Source of the DNA: Myotis daubentonii
Lineage: Eukaryota > Chordata > Mammalia > Chiroptera > Vespertilionidae
Length of the DNA stretch: 64,000 bases
Direction of reading: 5' to 3'
NCBI RefSeq assembly: GCF_963259705.1
Contig: NC_081842.1
Coordinates: 90,572,433-90,636,432, forward strand
Every line of letters starts with the position of its first letter. The first letter of the stretch is position 1. This document shows, piece after piece, positions 23,548-34,627 of the stretch. The position numbers and the translations under genes are program-made. The notes under the pieces are model-generated. The model was not told where the DNA came from. It made no database searches and saw only the letters and a program-made list of their open reading frames with translations.

Positions 23548-24778
23548 CAAGGTGTACCAGTTAATAATGCAACTTTTTTCAATAGATGGAGTTGATATAT
23601 ATGCAATATGATATGTATGTTATTTAGTTGTATTGACAGCAGGCTTTAAAACTTCATATGTCAAATTTGCTGAAGGTGTTAACATCATAGATATTTTTAC
23701 ACTTAAAAATGTCAAATTTTGTGCCAAAAAAAGAGCATTTGCAGGAAGTTATAATTCATTACTTTATTTTGAAGAAAAGTGCTGCTGAATACTTTGGGAA
23801 GCTTATGGTGAACATGCTCCATCTCAAGATACTTGTGAGCACTGGTTTAAATGCTTTAAAAGTGATGATTTCGATGTTAAAAACAAAGAACATCCAGGTC
23901 AACCGAAAAAGTTTGAAGACCAATAATTGCAAGCATTATTGGATGATGATGCCTGTCAAACTCAAAAACAACTTGCAGAAAGATTAAACGTTGCTCAGCA
24001 AACGATTTCTAATCATTTACAAGCAACGGGAAAGATTTTAAAGAAAGGAAAATGGGTGCCATGTCAACTGAAGGAAAGACAAATGGAAAACCAAAAAGTC
24101 ATCAGTAAAATGTTGGTTCAACGGCACAAAGGAAAGTCTTTTTGTGCATTGAATTGTGACTGGTGATGAAAAGTGGATTTATTTTGAGAATCCCAAATGC
24201 ACAAAATCATGTGTTGATCCAGGTCAACCATCAACACTGACTGCAAGGCCAAATCGCTGCCTTTTGGTGGGATCAGGAAGGTGTGGTGTATTACGAGATT
24301 GTAAAACCAGCTGAAATCATTAATTCTGATCACTACTGACAAAAAATAATCAATTTGAACAATGCTTTGATTGTAAAATAACAAGAATGGGCCAGAAGAC
24401 ACGGCAAAGTAATTTTGCTTCATGATGACACCCCATCATACACTTCAAAACCAGTTAAAGACACATTAAAAGATCTTGCCTGGGAAGTATTAACCCACCC
24501 GCTGTATTCACCAGAACTTGCTCCTTCAGATTACCACTTGTATGCACACACTTTCTGAGCATCACTTCAAAACAGACAAAGAAGTGAAAAAATGGGCTCT
24601 GAATGGTTTGCCTCAAAACAGGAAAAGTTCTATTAAAACAATATTCACAAATTACCTGGAAGATGGGGAAATGTGTAGCTAGCGATGGACATTACATTGA
24701 ATAAAGCATGTTTGATGTTTCTCTTGAAATCATGTTTTCTTTGATTACAAAATCTGCACTATTAACCAGTACACCTGG
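23548..24778 (+). mobile_element. Mariner (Tc1/mariner) transposon, 1,231 bp, full length but decayed
   Basis: Complete element between TA dinucleotides (23546-23547 and 24779-24780). The ends 'CAAGGTGTACCAGTTAATA' and, on the other strand, 'CCAGGTGTACTGGTTAATA' are imperfect terminal inverted repeats of about 28 bp. The length is typical for mariner. The left side is close to consensus in the first 150 bp. The transposase inside is broken by frameshifts and stops. Confidence 0.92.
23709..24700 (+). pseudogene. Mariner transposase pseudogene
   Basis: Starts at ATG with MSNFVPKKEHLQEVI, a typical mariner N-terminus. A frame change near 23795 leads to 'CEHWFKCFKSDDFDVKN' and PGQPKKFED, followed by a stop, then a helix-turn-helix (LAERLNVAQQTISNHL). 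The catalytic D-containing motifs survive as traces in different frames: DEKWIYF near 24160, HDDTPSYTSKPV near 24420, and YSPELAPSDYHL near 24500, consistent with a DD34D mariner enzyme. At least four stops or frameshifts, so no active transposase. Most similar by eye to mammalian and insect mariners of the irritans/mauritiana type; subfamily is not certain. Confidence 0.9.
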
Positions 24779-24842
24779 TATATAACTTTTTATATTTTAA
24801 AAGACATGTTTATGAAATAAGAAAAAGAGAAAAGAGCCTATG

Positions 24843-25410
24843 GACTAAACATTTTTGTGCCCCCCTCTCCCCTCGCAATTCATATATTAAAACTTAATTC
24901 CCAATGTGATATTAGGGAGTGGGGCCTTTTGAAGGTCATGCCAGAGATTAGTGCCCTTATAAAAAAAGAGCCCAGAGGGCTCCTTTAGCCCCTTCTGTCA
25001 ATTGTGGACAGAGAGAGAAGACAGCCCTCTATGTACCAGGAAGCAGGCCCTCACCAGGTACTGAATGTGCCAGAACCTTGATCTTGGACTTCTAGCACAT
25101 AGAACAGTAGGAAATACATTTCTGGCCCTAGCTGGTTTGGCTCAATGGATAGAGCCTCGCCCTGTGGACTGAAGGGTCAGGATTTGATTCTGGTCAAGGG
25201 CATATGCCCGGGTTGTGGGTTCGATCCTCAGTAGAGGGCATGCAGGAGACAGCAAATCAATAATTCTCTCTCAACATTGGTGGTTCTATCTCTCTCTCCC
25301 TCTCCTTTCCTCTCTGAAATCAACAAAAATATATTAAAAAAATAAAAAAGAAATATATGTCTGTTGTTTAGAACCCACACAGTCTATGCTATTTTGCTAA
25401 TGGGGCTTAA
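24843..25410 (+). repeat. MLT1-like MaLR LTR, split by a Ves SINE
   Basis: Old LTR: 'AATTCATATATTAAAACTTAA', 'AGTGCCCTTATAAAAAA', 'GAGCCCAGAGGGCTCC', 'CCAGGAAGCAGGCCCTCACC', 'CTTGATCTTGGACTTC' follow MLT1 order, and after the SINE 'GTTGTTTAGAACCCACACAG' completes the right end. No internal retroviral sequence is attached. A MaLR assignment is from memory of the family and not from alignment. Confidence 0.7.
25122..25349 (+). mobile_element. Ves SINE, inserted in the MLT1-like LTR
   Basis: Starts 'GCCCTAGCTGGTTTGGCTC'; the B box is duplicated in function by 'GGTTCGATCC' further on. Flanked by an imperfect duplication 'GAAATACATTTCTG' / 'GAAATATATGTCTG'. About 10% diverged from the youngest copies here. 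Confidence 0.85.
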
Positions 25411-25509
25411 CTTTACATATGTTGAATTTTTATTTAATGTCATAATCTTGACTTAATTTGTCTAGTTTGCTCCTCATGGAAATTAATTCTCTAGCTTATA
25501 TTCAAACCT

Positions 25510-25620
25510 GAAGCATTTTAAATAATTGTCCCAAGGTCGCACAGCAAATAAATTTTGAAATTTGGAGATAACCTCAGGTTGAGCTATGAAATGTGCTTGC
25601 TTCTGAACATGTTTCAATGA
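25510..25620 (-). repeat. MIR SINE fragment
   Basis: 'CCCAAGGTCGCACAGCAA' is the complement of the MIR core 'TGCTGTGTGACCTTGGG'. Little else aligns. Confidence 0.5.
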
Positions 25621-25984
25621 GAACAGGAAGAAAATTAATAAAATTAATGTAATATAATTAAAAGTATTTAAAATTATAATAATTTCAACATCAAGTAAAC
25701 TAAGAATACTTAAACCATGATGGGCAATAATTAAAAATCATAATAAGATTAACATTTTTTTCTATCAAGAATAAGTTTTAAAAGTCTGGTCCCTGGTACC
25801 TTGAAATTTTCTCATAATATTCTCTCTTTTTTCCCATAGTTCACTCTACCCCAGTTTCACTGATATTTTTGCTGTTTATAGAAACATAAAAAATAAAGGG
25901 ATGCTCCTATCTCATGGTCTTTATACTTGCTTTCCCCTCTCTCTGTGTGTATGTGTATATATAATATTACACATATGTATATAT

Positions 25985-25988
<4 letters not shown>

Positions 25989-26034
<46 letters not shown>
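25989..26034. repeat. (CA)n microsatellite
   Basis: About 22 uninterrupted CA units, next to a TA-rich stretch at 25955-25985. Confidence 0.95.
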
Positions 26035-26037
<3 letters not shown>

Positions 26038-26229
26038 TCCTTGACTCCCATTCCCACCTATCCAATTGAACTCCTTATCACCACCCTGATTTATTTTTCC
26101 CATATACATTAATACATAACATAATATATGTTGTATTCATTTATTTTGCTTTTCTGTCATTCCTACCTAGAACAGGTGCTGTAAAATTTTATTGCTGTGG
26201 TGATGGTGATTTTGACTCTTGGGGACAAT

Positions 26230-26340
26230 CTTGATTTGTTTTGTTGTTCCGTTTGACCACTAATGCAACCCCAGTGTCCAAACAATATCTGTTACATAGT
26301 AGGCACTCAAAAACTTCTGGTTGAATAAATAAGTAAATGA
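26230..26340 (+). repeat. Probable L2 3' end
   Basis: 'CATAGTAGGCACTCAAAAA' followed by 'TGGTTGAATAAATAAGTAA' is the typical tail of L2 (shared with MIR). Confidence 0.45.
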
Positions 26341-26619
26341 AAACAAAATCTGAGACATATTACAAGACCAGTACTTATATTTAAAATGTTAGTATTTAAT
26401 GTAATTTTACATCTCACTTCTACATTCAATCTATAACTGTAATAGATAAAAGCAAACAAAAATCTCTAATATTTAAAAATCAAGTAATCCAATTCAGAAA
26501 TACAACATTCTGTGTTCTCCTCTTTTTCTTTCCCACATTACCTTACTTATTTCAATTCATTTAATTTCATTTTGATAAATATTTATAGGTCACCTCTCCC
26601 AAGGACCTTGCCAACAATT

Positions 26620-26800
26620 AAAATGTTATGATTACAAGTTCACTATTTGTTAGTTGTGTGAACTTGGCCAAGTGACTCAACCTGTATAATCTTTGGTGTC
26701 TTCATTTGTCAATTGTGACTAAAGTTAGAGTAACTGATGCCCTTACAGATAACATGAGATGAGATGATGCCAGCAAAGCATTTAGCACTGCCTCTGAACT
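26620..26800 (+). repeat. MIR SINE
   Basis: Good order of MIR words: 'TTAGTTGTGTGAACTTGG', 'AAGTGACTCAACCTGTA', 'GCAAAGCATTTAGCACTGCC'. Ancient. Confidence 0.65.
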
Positions 26801-27334
26801 ATTGGTGCCATCAAACTAATTTTGTTCTTATCACTTGTAAATAATGATGCTACTTATAAAGTAAACATGCTAGATATATTATTGCTGTCATATAGACAGT
26901 ATATTTCATAGAGAAAGTAAAAGAAACGGGTCTAATTTTAAAAGCACAGATAGAAAGCCACGTTTGCATGCAACAGTTACTTACATATAATAAAGCTCAT
27001 CAATGCCCTTTTCAGATTCCCAGCTCTCTGATTCTGCCAAAATTACCACTCCTCCTCCCCTACTCAGATGCACACACAGACATCAAGCCACTCACTATTT
27101 GGAAGGTAATGCGGAGTTTTAACCTTTTGATGCCACCTTTATTTTTATTCCTTGACTGTAATGATAGTCAGCCAAGAACTTCTTTCCTTTGAACATGATT
27201 AATGCTATTTGAGGGTACTTTTATTGCATTTTGCTGTACATTTCCTGTAACTTTACCTAATTTTGAAATGATTTTAAACGTAGATGAGCAGATTTGCTGC
27301 GGATATAAATGGGGAGGAAAGAGCTTTTACTTAC

Positions 27335-27505
27335 AGTGTATTTCTAGCACCTGCATCGCTACCTGAGGAGTGGCATTGAGGGATTCATGGTCGACTCTGC
27401 AGATAACCGCCACGCCGTCGTCGCTCCTGTCCACTCGGAAATCGAGCGTGCTGCTGACAGTGAAAGTCTTGCGGTTTGCATCCTCTTCTTTTAAATATTT
27501 TACAT
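27335..27505 (-). CDS. CADM2: CADM2 internal coding exon: second half of Ig-like domain 2
   Basis: This exon completes the second immunoglobulin domain. The acceptor is 'TTTTATTTTCAG', the donor 'ACACT|GTAAGTAA'; the exon is 171 bp, phase 1-1, with 56 whole codons. The protein starts VKYLKEEDANRKTFTV, includes the F-strand motif DDGVAVICRV (the Cys pairing with the one in the preceding exon), and has one N-glycosylation sequon, Asn-Ala-Thr, in SLNATPQ. It ends QVLEIH, and the split Tyr codon is completed by the next exon. The frame is open throughout. The exon stands out by base composition: eleven CpG dinucleotides in 171 bp, against none to two in each of the other CADM2 exons here, in a strongly AT-rich intron setting. 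Confidence 0.97.
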
Positions 27506-27941
27506 CTGAAAATAAAATATGAATTAAAAATTTCTGTGACAGTCTCCTTCACTATGTAACATTCCATTTAAGAAGAGGGCAATTTTAATGAATTAGAAAT
27601 CAAAATGAAGGTCTAAGGTTAAGATACCATTCTAATGAAATCTTAAATATAGTTGAGGAAAAACGCTGTCCCATTTACTCAAAACTCTTAGTGGATGCAC
27701 CTTCTTCCTATATTTATCAACTTTTAAAAGCAAATATTTTTTAGTTTAACATTTAATACATTTGAATTTGAGAAAATAAAAATACACTACTTGACAAAAA
27801 TAAAATTTAAAAGTTAAATGCAGAAAGAATAGGGCAAGACAAAACGCTTTTATTCCTCAGTGAGAGATACTTATTATACTCCCCTTGAAAAATCAGGCCA
27901 TTTTACATTATTAATCTCCCTTCTTTAGATTTCAATTGTAT

Positions 27942-28168
27942 TTTATATTTTTAAGTAAATATATTTTTATTGATTTCAGAGAGGAAGGGAGAGGGAGAGA
28001 GAGATTAAAAACATCAATGATAAGCAAGAATCATTGACCTGCTGCCTCCTGCATGCCCCATACTGCAGGTTGAGTCCGCAACCCCGGGCACGTGCCCTGA
28101 AAGGGAATCAAACCGAGACAGCCTGGTTTATGGGTCGATGCTCAACCACTGAGCAGTGTCAGCTGGGC
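27942..28168 (-). mobile_element. Ves SINE, full length
   Basis: Reverse orientation: the tail complement 'TATTTTTATTGATTTCAGAG' lies left, the head complement 'CTCAACCACTGAGCAGTG' right. Target duplication about 'AGATTTCAATTTTAT' at 27927-27941 and 28169-28183 with one mismatch. Confidence 0.9.
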
Positions 28169-28425
28169 AGATTTCAATTTTATGAAAGAATAATCTTAAT
28201 TCTCTGAGCCACAAGCATATTTGGGAAGAGCATTTTCACAACTACCTAGTTCAGCCTAAAAGAAAGTACAATCTACTATTTGAGCTAAGATTTTAAAATG
28301 AGCGATGTGAGGTGGACATAATTGCTAAAGAATACCTAAGGTGAGAAACTTTCCATCTTTAGTAAAGAAAATAAGGCAGTCACCTGAATATTTGGAATAT
28401 ATATATATCATACTATCTTTCTATC

Positions 28426-28582
28426 ATCATACTATCTTTCCCATATTTTATGCTGACCACTTCCTTCTGAAGCAAACAGACACAATATAGTACTTAAAAT
28501 TTATTTCATTTTTTACTTTCTAGCTTTATAAGATAACTGATGTATCACACAGTTATAGATAAACAGAAATTTTCTTTGTCTC

Positions 28583-28585
<3 letters not shown>
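28426..28585. repeat. Copy A of a 160-bp direct duplication
   Basis: Starts 'ATCATACTATCTTTCCC' and ends 'CTTTGTCTCATA'. It differs from copy B (29053-29212) at only two positions. No known element is recognised in it. Copy A is followed at once by a (TA)n tract. Confidence 0.95.

Positions 28586-28632
<47 letters not shown>
28584..28632. repeat. (TA)n microsatellite
   Basis: About 24 TA units directly after copy A of the 160-bp duplication. Right of it 'CAGTGGCCAGATTATTAC' begins a short segment I cannot assign. Confidence 0.95.
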
Positions 28633-28633
<1 letters not shown>

Positions 28634-28682
28634 TCAGTGGCCAGATTATTACGACCACCCCATCAGTACTTTTGGTGTGCAG

Positions 28683-28722
28683 GACTATGCTCCAACCAAC
28701 TGAGCCACACCAGCTAGGGTGG
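28683..28722 (-). mobile_element. Ves SINE head remnant
   Basis: 'CCAACTGAGCCACACCAGC' is the complement of the SINE A-box head. Only about 40 bp remain. Confidence 0.6.
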
Positions 28723-29052
28723 AAACCAATTTTATAATTGTTATAGACATCTAACGTATTATTCCAAAATATTGGTGCTAATTGTTTAATATAATAACAG
28801 CTGCATTTTTAAGAAGAACACATCTGCTTCATTTAGCTATTTTGGTTCCCTGTACAAAAGCATAATTTAATGTAACATTAATTGGCCACATAAAATCTGA
28901 TAGCAATTGTATGTAACATAAAATTTTAATGAGTATCATTAAATAAAATAAACAAAAGTATAATTTGTTGCTTTTAATATTAGCTTACATGACAGCTTAT
29001 TAGGTTACTAGTAGGCATAAAATGAACAGGGAAAATGCATTGCAAAGAGCAA

Positions 29053-29212
29053 ATCATACTATCCTTCCCATATTTTATGCTGACCACTTCCTTCTGAAGC
29101 AAACAGACACAATATAGTACTTAAAATTTATTTCATTTTTCACTTTCTAGCTTTATAAGATAACTGATGTATCACACAGTTATAGATAAACAGAAATTTT
29201 CTTTGTCTCATA
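29053..29212. repeat. Copy B of a 160-bp direct duplication
   Basis: Same orientation as copy A, offset 627 bp. The two differences are T/C at position 11 of the unit and T/C in the 'TTTTTTAC'/'TTTTTCAC' run. Flanks on both sides differ from those of copy A. Confidence 0.95.
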
Positions 29213-29271
29213 GTTAATTTGTTGATTCCCTGTGTATTTTTGTTTCATGTTCTGTCTGTTTTATAATTGTA

Positions 29272-29534
29272 TTAGAGGCCTGTTGCACAAAAAGTTTCGT
29301 GCAATAGGTCTTCCCTCCCCCTGGCTGCTGGCACCGGTTTTCCTCCGGCACCCGGGACCCAGGCCTTCGCTCCAGCCGGAGCCACCTTCAGTCTTCGCTC
29401 TGCTGCTTTGCACATACGTATGCAAATTAACTGCCATCTTTGTTGGTGGTTAATTTGCATATCTCGCTGATTAGCCAATGGGAGGCGTAGCGAATGTACG
29501 GTCAATTACCGTCTTTGTCTATTATTAGATAGGA
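29272..29534 (-). mobile_element. Non-autonomous Helitron, 263 bp (short subfamily)
   Basis: Minus strand starts 'TCCTATCTAATAATAGAC', contains 'GATATGCAAATTAACC', and ends with a hairpin ('GCACGAAACTTTTTGTGC'-like) and CTAA. Flanked by A and T. Same subfamily as 30320-30580. Confidence 0.9.
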
Positions 29535-29817
29535 TTTTTTTTCTCCTGTGTCATGCCACTACTGGACATTGTGATCTAGAGCAATATTTCTGAAGTTGGA
29601 ATGTGCTTATTAAGCACTGTATATCTTTTGAATATGAAGATTTGGACCAAATATGTTGTGATGTGGAGTCTGACAATCTGCTGCTGGCTCATGGACCATA
29701 GTTTTTGGAGCAAGGGTAGAGTAGACACCAGATACATGGACACCAGTGATATCCAATGAGCTATAACCAACGGTAAAGACTGCATATTGGAATATTGAGA
29801 CTTACTCTGCACATGTA

Positions 29818-29955
29818 CCTTTCTCCTTTCATTTCTTTTTTCTTTCTTTCCTTACCTTCTTTTCTTTCTTGCTCCCTCTTTCTCCCTTAATCCCTCCCCC
29901 TTCATCTGTTGCTTCTTTTCTTTCTCCCTTCCTTCCCTCTCTCTCACACCTCTTT
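29818..29955. repeat. Polypyrimidine low-complexity tract
   Basis: About 140 bp of nearly pure C/T on the plus strand (CTTT and CCTT motifs), purine-rich in the CADM2 transcript. Confidence 0.85.
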
Positions 29956-30319
29956 TCTTAAGCTCACATTTTACCTTTACATTTTAAAATATGTATTTCT
30001 TCTTTTTTATATTTTTTTAAAATAAACATGTTATATATCATGCATTGGTGTAATGGCTAGAAAAAGTTGAGGGCAAATAATAAATAGAGGAGTTTGAAGG
30101 ATTACTTTGCTTCATAATCTTTGCAGGCACCTCTCTTTCTCTAAACCAGGGTCTGGACATTTAAGTACTTGTCCCTTAGTAATAAGAACACTGGTTGTTT
30201 TGGTGGGTGGCAGTTGGGATTTATCTATTATGTTTTTGTACTTACATTGCAGATATTAGAAAATTTCTGTAAAAAAAAACTTTTTAAAAACCTTCCTAGG
30301 AATATCCCTTAAGTGTACA

Positions 30320-30580
30320 TCCTATCTAATAATAGACAAACATGGTAATTGACCGTACCTTTGCTACGCCTCCCATTGGCTAATCAGCAAGATATGCAAG
30401 TTAACCGCTAACAAAGATGGCGGTTAATTTGCATACATAGGTGCGAAGCAGCTGAGCGAAGACTGAAGGCAGCTTTGGCCAGAGCGAAGGCCTGGGCCCC
30501 GGGTGCCGGAGGAAAACTGGTGCTGGCATCAGGGGAAGGGAAGGCCTATTGCACGAATCTTTTCGTGCAACAGGCCTCAG
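30320..30580 (+). mobile_element. Non-autonomous Helitron, 261 bp (short subfamily)
   Basis: Starts 'TCCTATCTAATAATAGAC' after A; 3' hairpin 'TTGCACGAATCTTTTCGTGCAA' region, terminus TCAG (one change from CTAG), followed by T. It lies 785 bp from its inverted relative at 29272-29534, so the pair could fold together in RNA. Confidence 0.9.
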
Positions 30581-33218
30581 TCTCAATATAATTTATTTTA
30601 TAGATATTTCTTGGTGAAGTCTCAAAAACAATATACAAATTTTATATTATGTAAATTTATCAGATTTGGTTTGTAGATAGCAACTTGCTTCTGTTTGGGA
30701 TTTTTGGTTGTTTATCTCATCAAGAGCTATAGTGGGGGGGAGGGGGGAAGGCAGACTGTTGGACACCCTCTCCCCCCCAGTCAGTTAGTTAACAAGTTCT
30801 GAGTCAGGTTAGTCAAGAAAAAAAGCAAAGGGTCATCTGGACTTTTTACATACAAATCTTTCCATAAAATATCAGATGTCAGGAGACATCTTCACATGCA
30901 CATAGTTAATAGTTATATTAATGATTCTGATATATTTGCTTTCTTTACTTTTGTGATTTTGATCCCATTTTAACAGACCTGGAAAGAGACATTCTCATTT
31001 TTTATAAATGGAAACCAGCCCTCATCCTGTGGCAGCCCTCTGGATCAAACATGCACCTAAATGGGTCAGTTTCCATTTAATCCATTATAAGGCCAATAGG
31101 CCACACTGGGAACAATGCAGCCCTGACATACATTTTTTGTCTTGTTCTGAGTACTGAAAATGCTATATATTCTCATCATCTGAAGATATCGCTTAGAAAT
31201 CACATAGAATATTATGTGAGTTCTGACCTATTTGGGCCTACCATTCTTTGGAATTCACCTCCGCCACTTCAAAGCCTCAGTATATGCCACAGATACGGAT
31301 GCTTATATAGAACTTGAATTTTACTATTATTTTCATAATCAAAGTTTGTAAAAGTATATTTTGATGGACCAGATGACAATTTTAGTAGAAGAATTTAAAT
31401 AAATTATTCTGAATCCATACCGCTATTATTATGGCATTTTAATGATTTGACACCATTGTTAGTAAGCTGGCTACATAAACTATTACCATAGAAAACAGAA
31501 AATGGGAGCATTATATGAGATACCATGGCTTTCTCCTCAAAAACATAGAGTGACCATATTGAACAATTGGATATGTTGTGTAATTACTGCTTTAAAAATG
31601 TTTTATAGATCAAAAGTTCTGTTGATATACATTTCTTATAGATCAACATTTTGAAAACAAAATACATTATTTTTAGAAGACAACTAACAAAACAACCTTT
31701 TTTTTTCTTAATTGTCATTAAGGAACTCTATCTGGTTAACTTATTCAGTAACTGAGATGCATATTTTAAAACCAGCTTGTCTTAGAGGAAATGTCATTGC
31801 ATTTTTTCTTAAATTTAAGTATTCAAATGTATTTTACAAAGCATTTTTCTTTAATATTCAAGGTAAGAACTACATTTTATATCAGCTTTAAACTTTCTCC
31901 AGACCAAAAATATTGAGGTTAAGACTTACAAGGTAGACCTTTAAAGTGATAACCACAATCCCTTTTCATTGGAAAGGACTGCAAAACAAACTCTTGAGGC
32001 AAGCACATCATAGCCTATGAGTACTCCTTCATTCAACATCAAAGGGGTAGATTTATAGAAATCCTTTTCCTATAGAGTGACAGTCATAATCTTGGCTTTC
32101 AAGCTATGTCTCAACTATTAACCAGCAACACAGAATAACTATTTTACCTGACAAAGAATTTTACTGAAAATCAGTTTCTTGTTAATAGATTTCAAAAGCT
32201 CAGATGAGCAAAACAGCATTTATGAAGAACTGGTGAATGGAATGTACTTCATTGATTTAAATATTCTAAAACACCTCTCAATTTACTTAGACAAGCAGAA
32301 TGTTATACTTCTTACCAAGCTCCTCTTAAGTGTTATCCCACAGGTCTGCATTCAAAGGTACCATAATAAATCTTGCTTTATATTATCTGGGGCCAACGTA
32401 ATTCAGAACATATGCATTTGTCTAAAACTTAGGAACTCAGAGAGGAACTTCCTCTCCTGACTGTCAGTACCAGGAAACATTAAACCTTTTTTGTACAATT
32501 GGCTTGTGAATATGATAATTAACTGATTTTGACTCTTTCTTTGAAATAGATAAAGGCCCATTAAAAGTTTGCAATACATCATTGGCAAATATGAAAGGCT
32601 TTATAAAAAGAATGCACTTACTAATTTTACTTTAAGTTCCATCTATTTTTCTATATCAATCTGGCTGCTGCTCCATATTCAATAACATTACCTTTATATT
32701 AATCAGTGATTTCTGGATTTACACAAATCATTCTAGAACAAAGTGAATTAGAAGAGTCATTTTCAAAAACACTGGACCAGTTCAATTTCTGCTGATGGCT
32801 TAGGAACAATATTTAAATAGTTATTAAGATTTAATATTTTGGAGCACTAAGAACAATATCAATCTAAGAGAACAGTCAGTAAGGAGTAGTCATTTTCTTT
32901 GAAAATTATTGAGGTAAAATCTTAGATTAATATCACCTAAATGGTTAAGTCTGTATTTAGTTCTTTATTTAGCTTTTCTGTGATAGAAGAATACTAAGAC
33001 TTGGTTTGCCAGTCCAGTAGAACATCCAGCAAAAGAAAAGAGTCACTGCCTTCAAAAATTAATAAGGTAAAGTCTGAGACCATTCTAACTGAAAATAAGT
33101 TTATAAGTCAAGTAATTCATTCATTCTGTATATAAAATCCTTGAACTCTTACCATGTATTTGACACCATGCCCAATTCTGTACAAAAAGTTAAATGAGGA
33201 AAATGATCACATTCTAGC

Positions 33219-33221
<3 letters not shown>

Positions 33222-33264
<43 letters not shown>
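33222..33264. repeat. (TA)n microsatellite
   Basis: About 21 TA units followed by four CA units. Confidence 0.95.
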
Positions 33265-33271
<7 letters not shown>

Positions 33272-33288
33272 CTTACATAGCTCATTCA

Positions 33289-33356
33289 TGATCTTATAAA
33301 GGTGTATCCTACATAATTTTAATGATCTTATAAAGGTATATCCTGCATAATTTATG
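33289..33356. repeat. 34-bp tandem duplication
   Basis: Two adjacent copies of a unit starting 'TGATCTTATAAAGGT'; the copies differ at a few positions. Confidence 0.9.
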
Positions 33357-34173
33357 GAGTTTATCTTGGGCACTTTGGTCTTAGTTTACATTATACCAAT
33401 TATTTATAAATTAAAAATAAATCAAAAGAGTGATATATGAAGGGGAGGAAATAGTAGCCTTTTGTAAATCTAATTCCAGACCAAAAGAGTTTATTAGGGA
33501 CTTCTTAATATTTTATATCTTACAGATTTGTGTTCACAAAATGTAAAAAAAAAAAGTATATCTAAATGTGAAAATAAGTTTATAATTCTCTATCATGTCT
33601 GTGCTTGATGAATTGGAATTCATAGTGTCTGCCAGAATCAGGTTTAATAGTTAATCCCTTTCCTATGTAGTTTCTTTTGCAGGCATCCCTTGCTTTTAAT
33701 TGCCCTGGTCTGTAACATGGAACTCCAGCCTCCTGTGATTAAACTTGAAGAGGTACCTGACCCCACAGTATTTAATTTGTTGGTGGCAAGCATAAAACTT
33801 TATCCCCAAATAGAAACTATGTAATTAACAAATCATTCTACTTTTCCATCATTCATCTTAATTAGTTTAAGAGTTTGAAGAACTCAATGAAATAGAACCT
33901 AAAAACACATGCTTAAGCACATATACACATACAGGAACACACACACAGCTGGTTCTAGGAAAATCATTATTTAGCTAATCTAAGAAGAGAGAATGGTTCA
34001 TTGGGTAGATATAAGGTATGCAAAACTGAGGAAGAAGCAGTTAGCTGATTGCAGTAGGAGACAGAAAGTAGCTAGATCACTATGAAGCTAGTCCATCAGT
34101 GAGCTTTTAATATGCAGGGAATAACCGTAATGTATATAACTAGGCTCCCTCATGCTCTTTTCACTTAACAATG

Positions 34174-34437
34174 GGCTCCTAGCTGGTGTATCTCAGTGGT
34201 TAGAGCGATGACCTGTGAACCAAAGGTTTGTGGGTTTGATTCCTCATCAAGGGCGTGTACCTCAGTTGCAGGTTTGATCCCCAAGTCCTGATCTGGGAGC
34301 ATGTGGGAGGCAACCAATTGATGTGTGTCTCTCACATTAATGTTTTTCTCTCTCCCTCTCTCCCCCTTCCGCCCTCCCTTTCATTCTCTCTAAATAGATA
34401 TATATGGAAAAATATACCCTCAGGCAAGGATTAAATA
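34174..34437 (+). mobile_element. Ves-like SINE, divergent subfamily
   Basis: Head 'GCTCCTAGCTGGTGTATC', B box 'GGGTTTGATTCC', long pyrimidine region, and the tail words 'GGAAAAATATACCCTCAGG' shared with the copy at 62533-62749. These two form a subfamily distinct from the other SINEs here. Confidence 0.8.
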
Positions 34438-34627
34438 AACAACAATAAAAATACATGGGCAGAAAACCATTACAATCACATTTACCATTCTCCAAGTCTG
34501 TTCCCCACTGATCAATGGGGAAAGGGACTGGAAAAAGGCAGTTTAGGTGCGTGTCTAATAAGATCTGAGTAACATGGGGAAGTGCCTACCTGTCTGCCAG
34601 TCATACCTGAAAACAAATTAGTGGTGA

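Larger units (their letters stand above)
9330..27334 (-). other. CADM2: CADM2 intron between Ig2 and Ig3 exons (18,005 bp)
   Basis: Complete intron with GT-AG ends. Stretches longer than 300 bp with nothing recognisable are: 9330-10599, 10982-11324, 12095-12929, 13690-14190, 14443-14783, 15415-15954, 16471-17064, 17191-17601, 17888-19310, 21398-22126, 22486-23547 and 26800-27334. An open frame of 67 codons at 9525-9728 lies in one of these stretches; it has no recognisable domain and I do not call it a gene. Confidence 0.9.
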
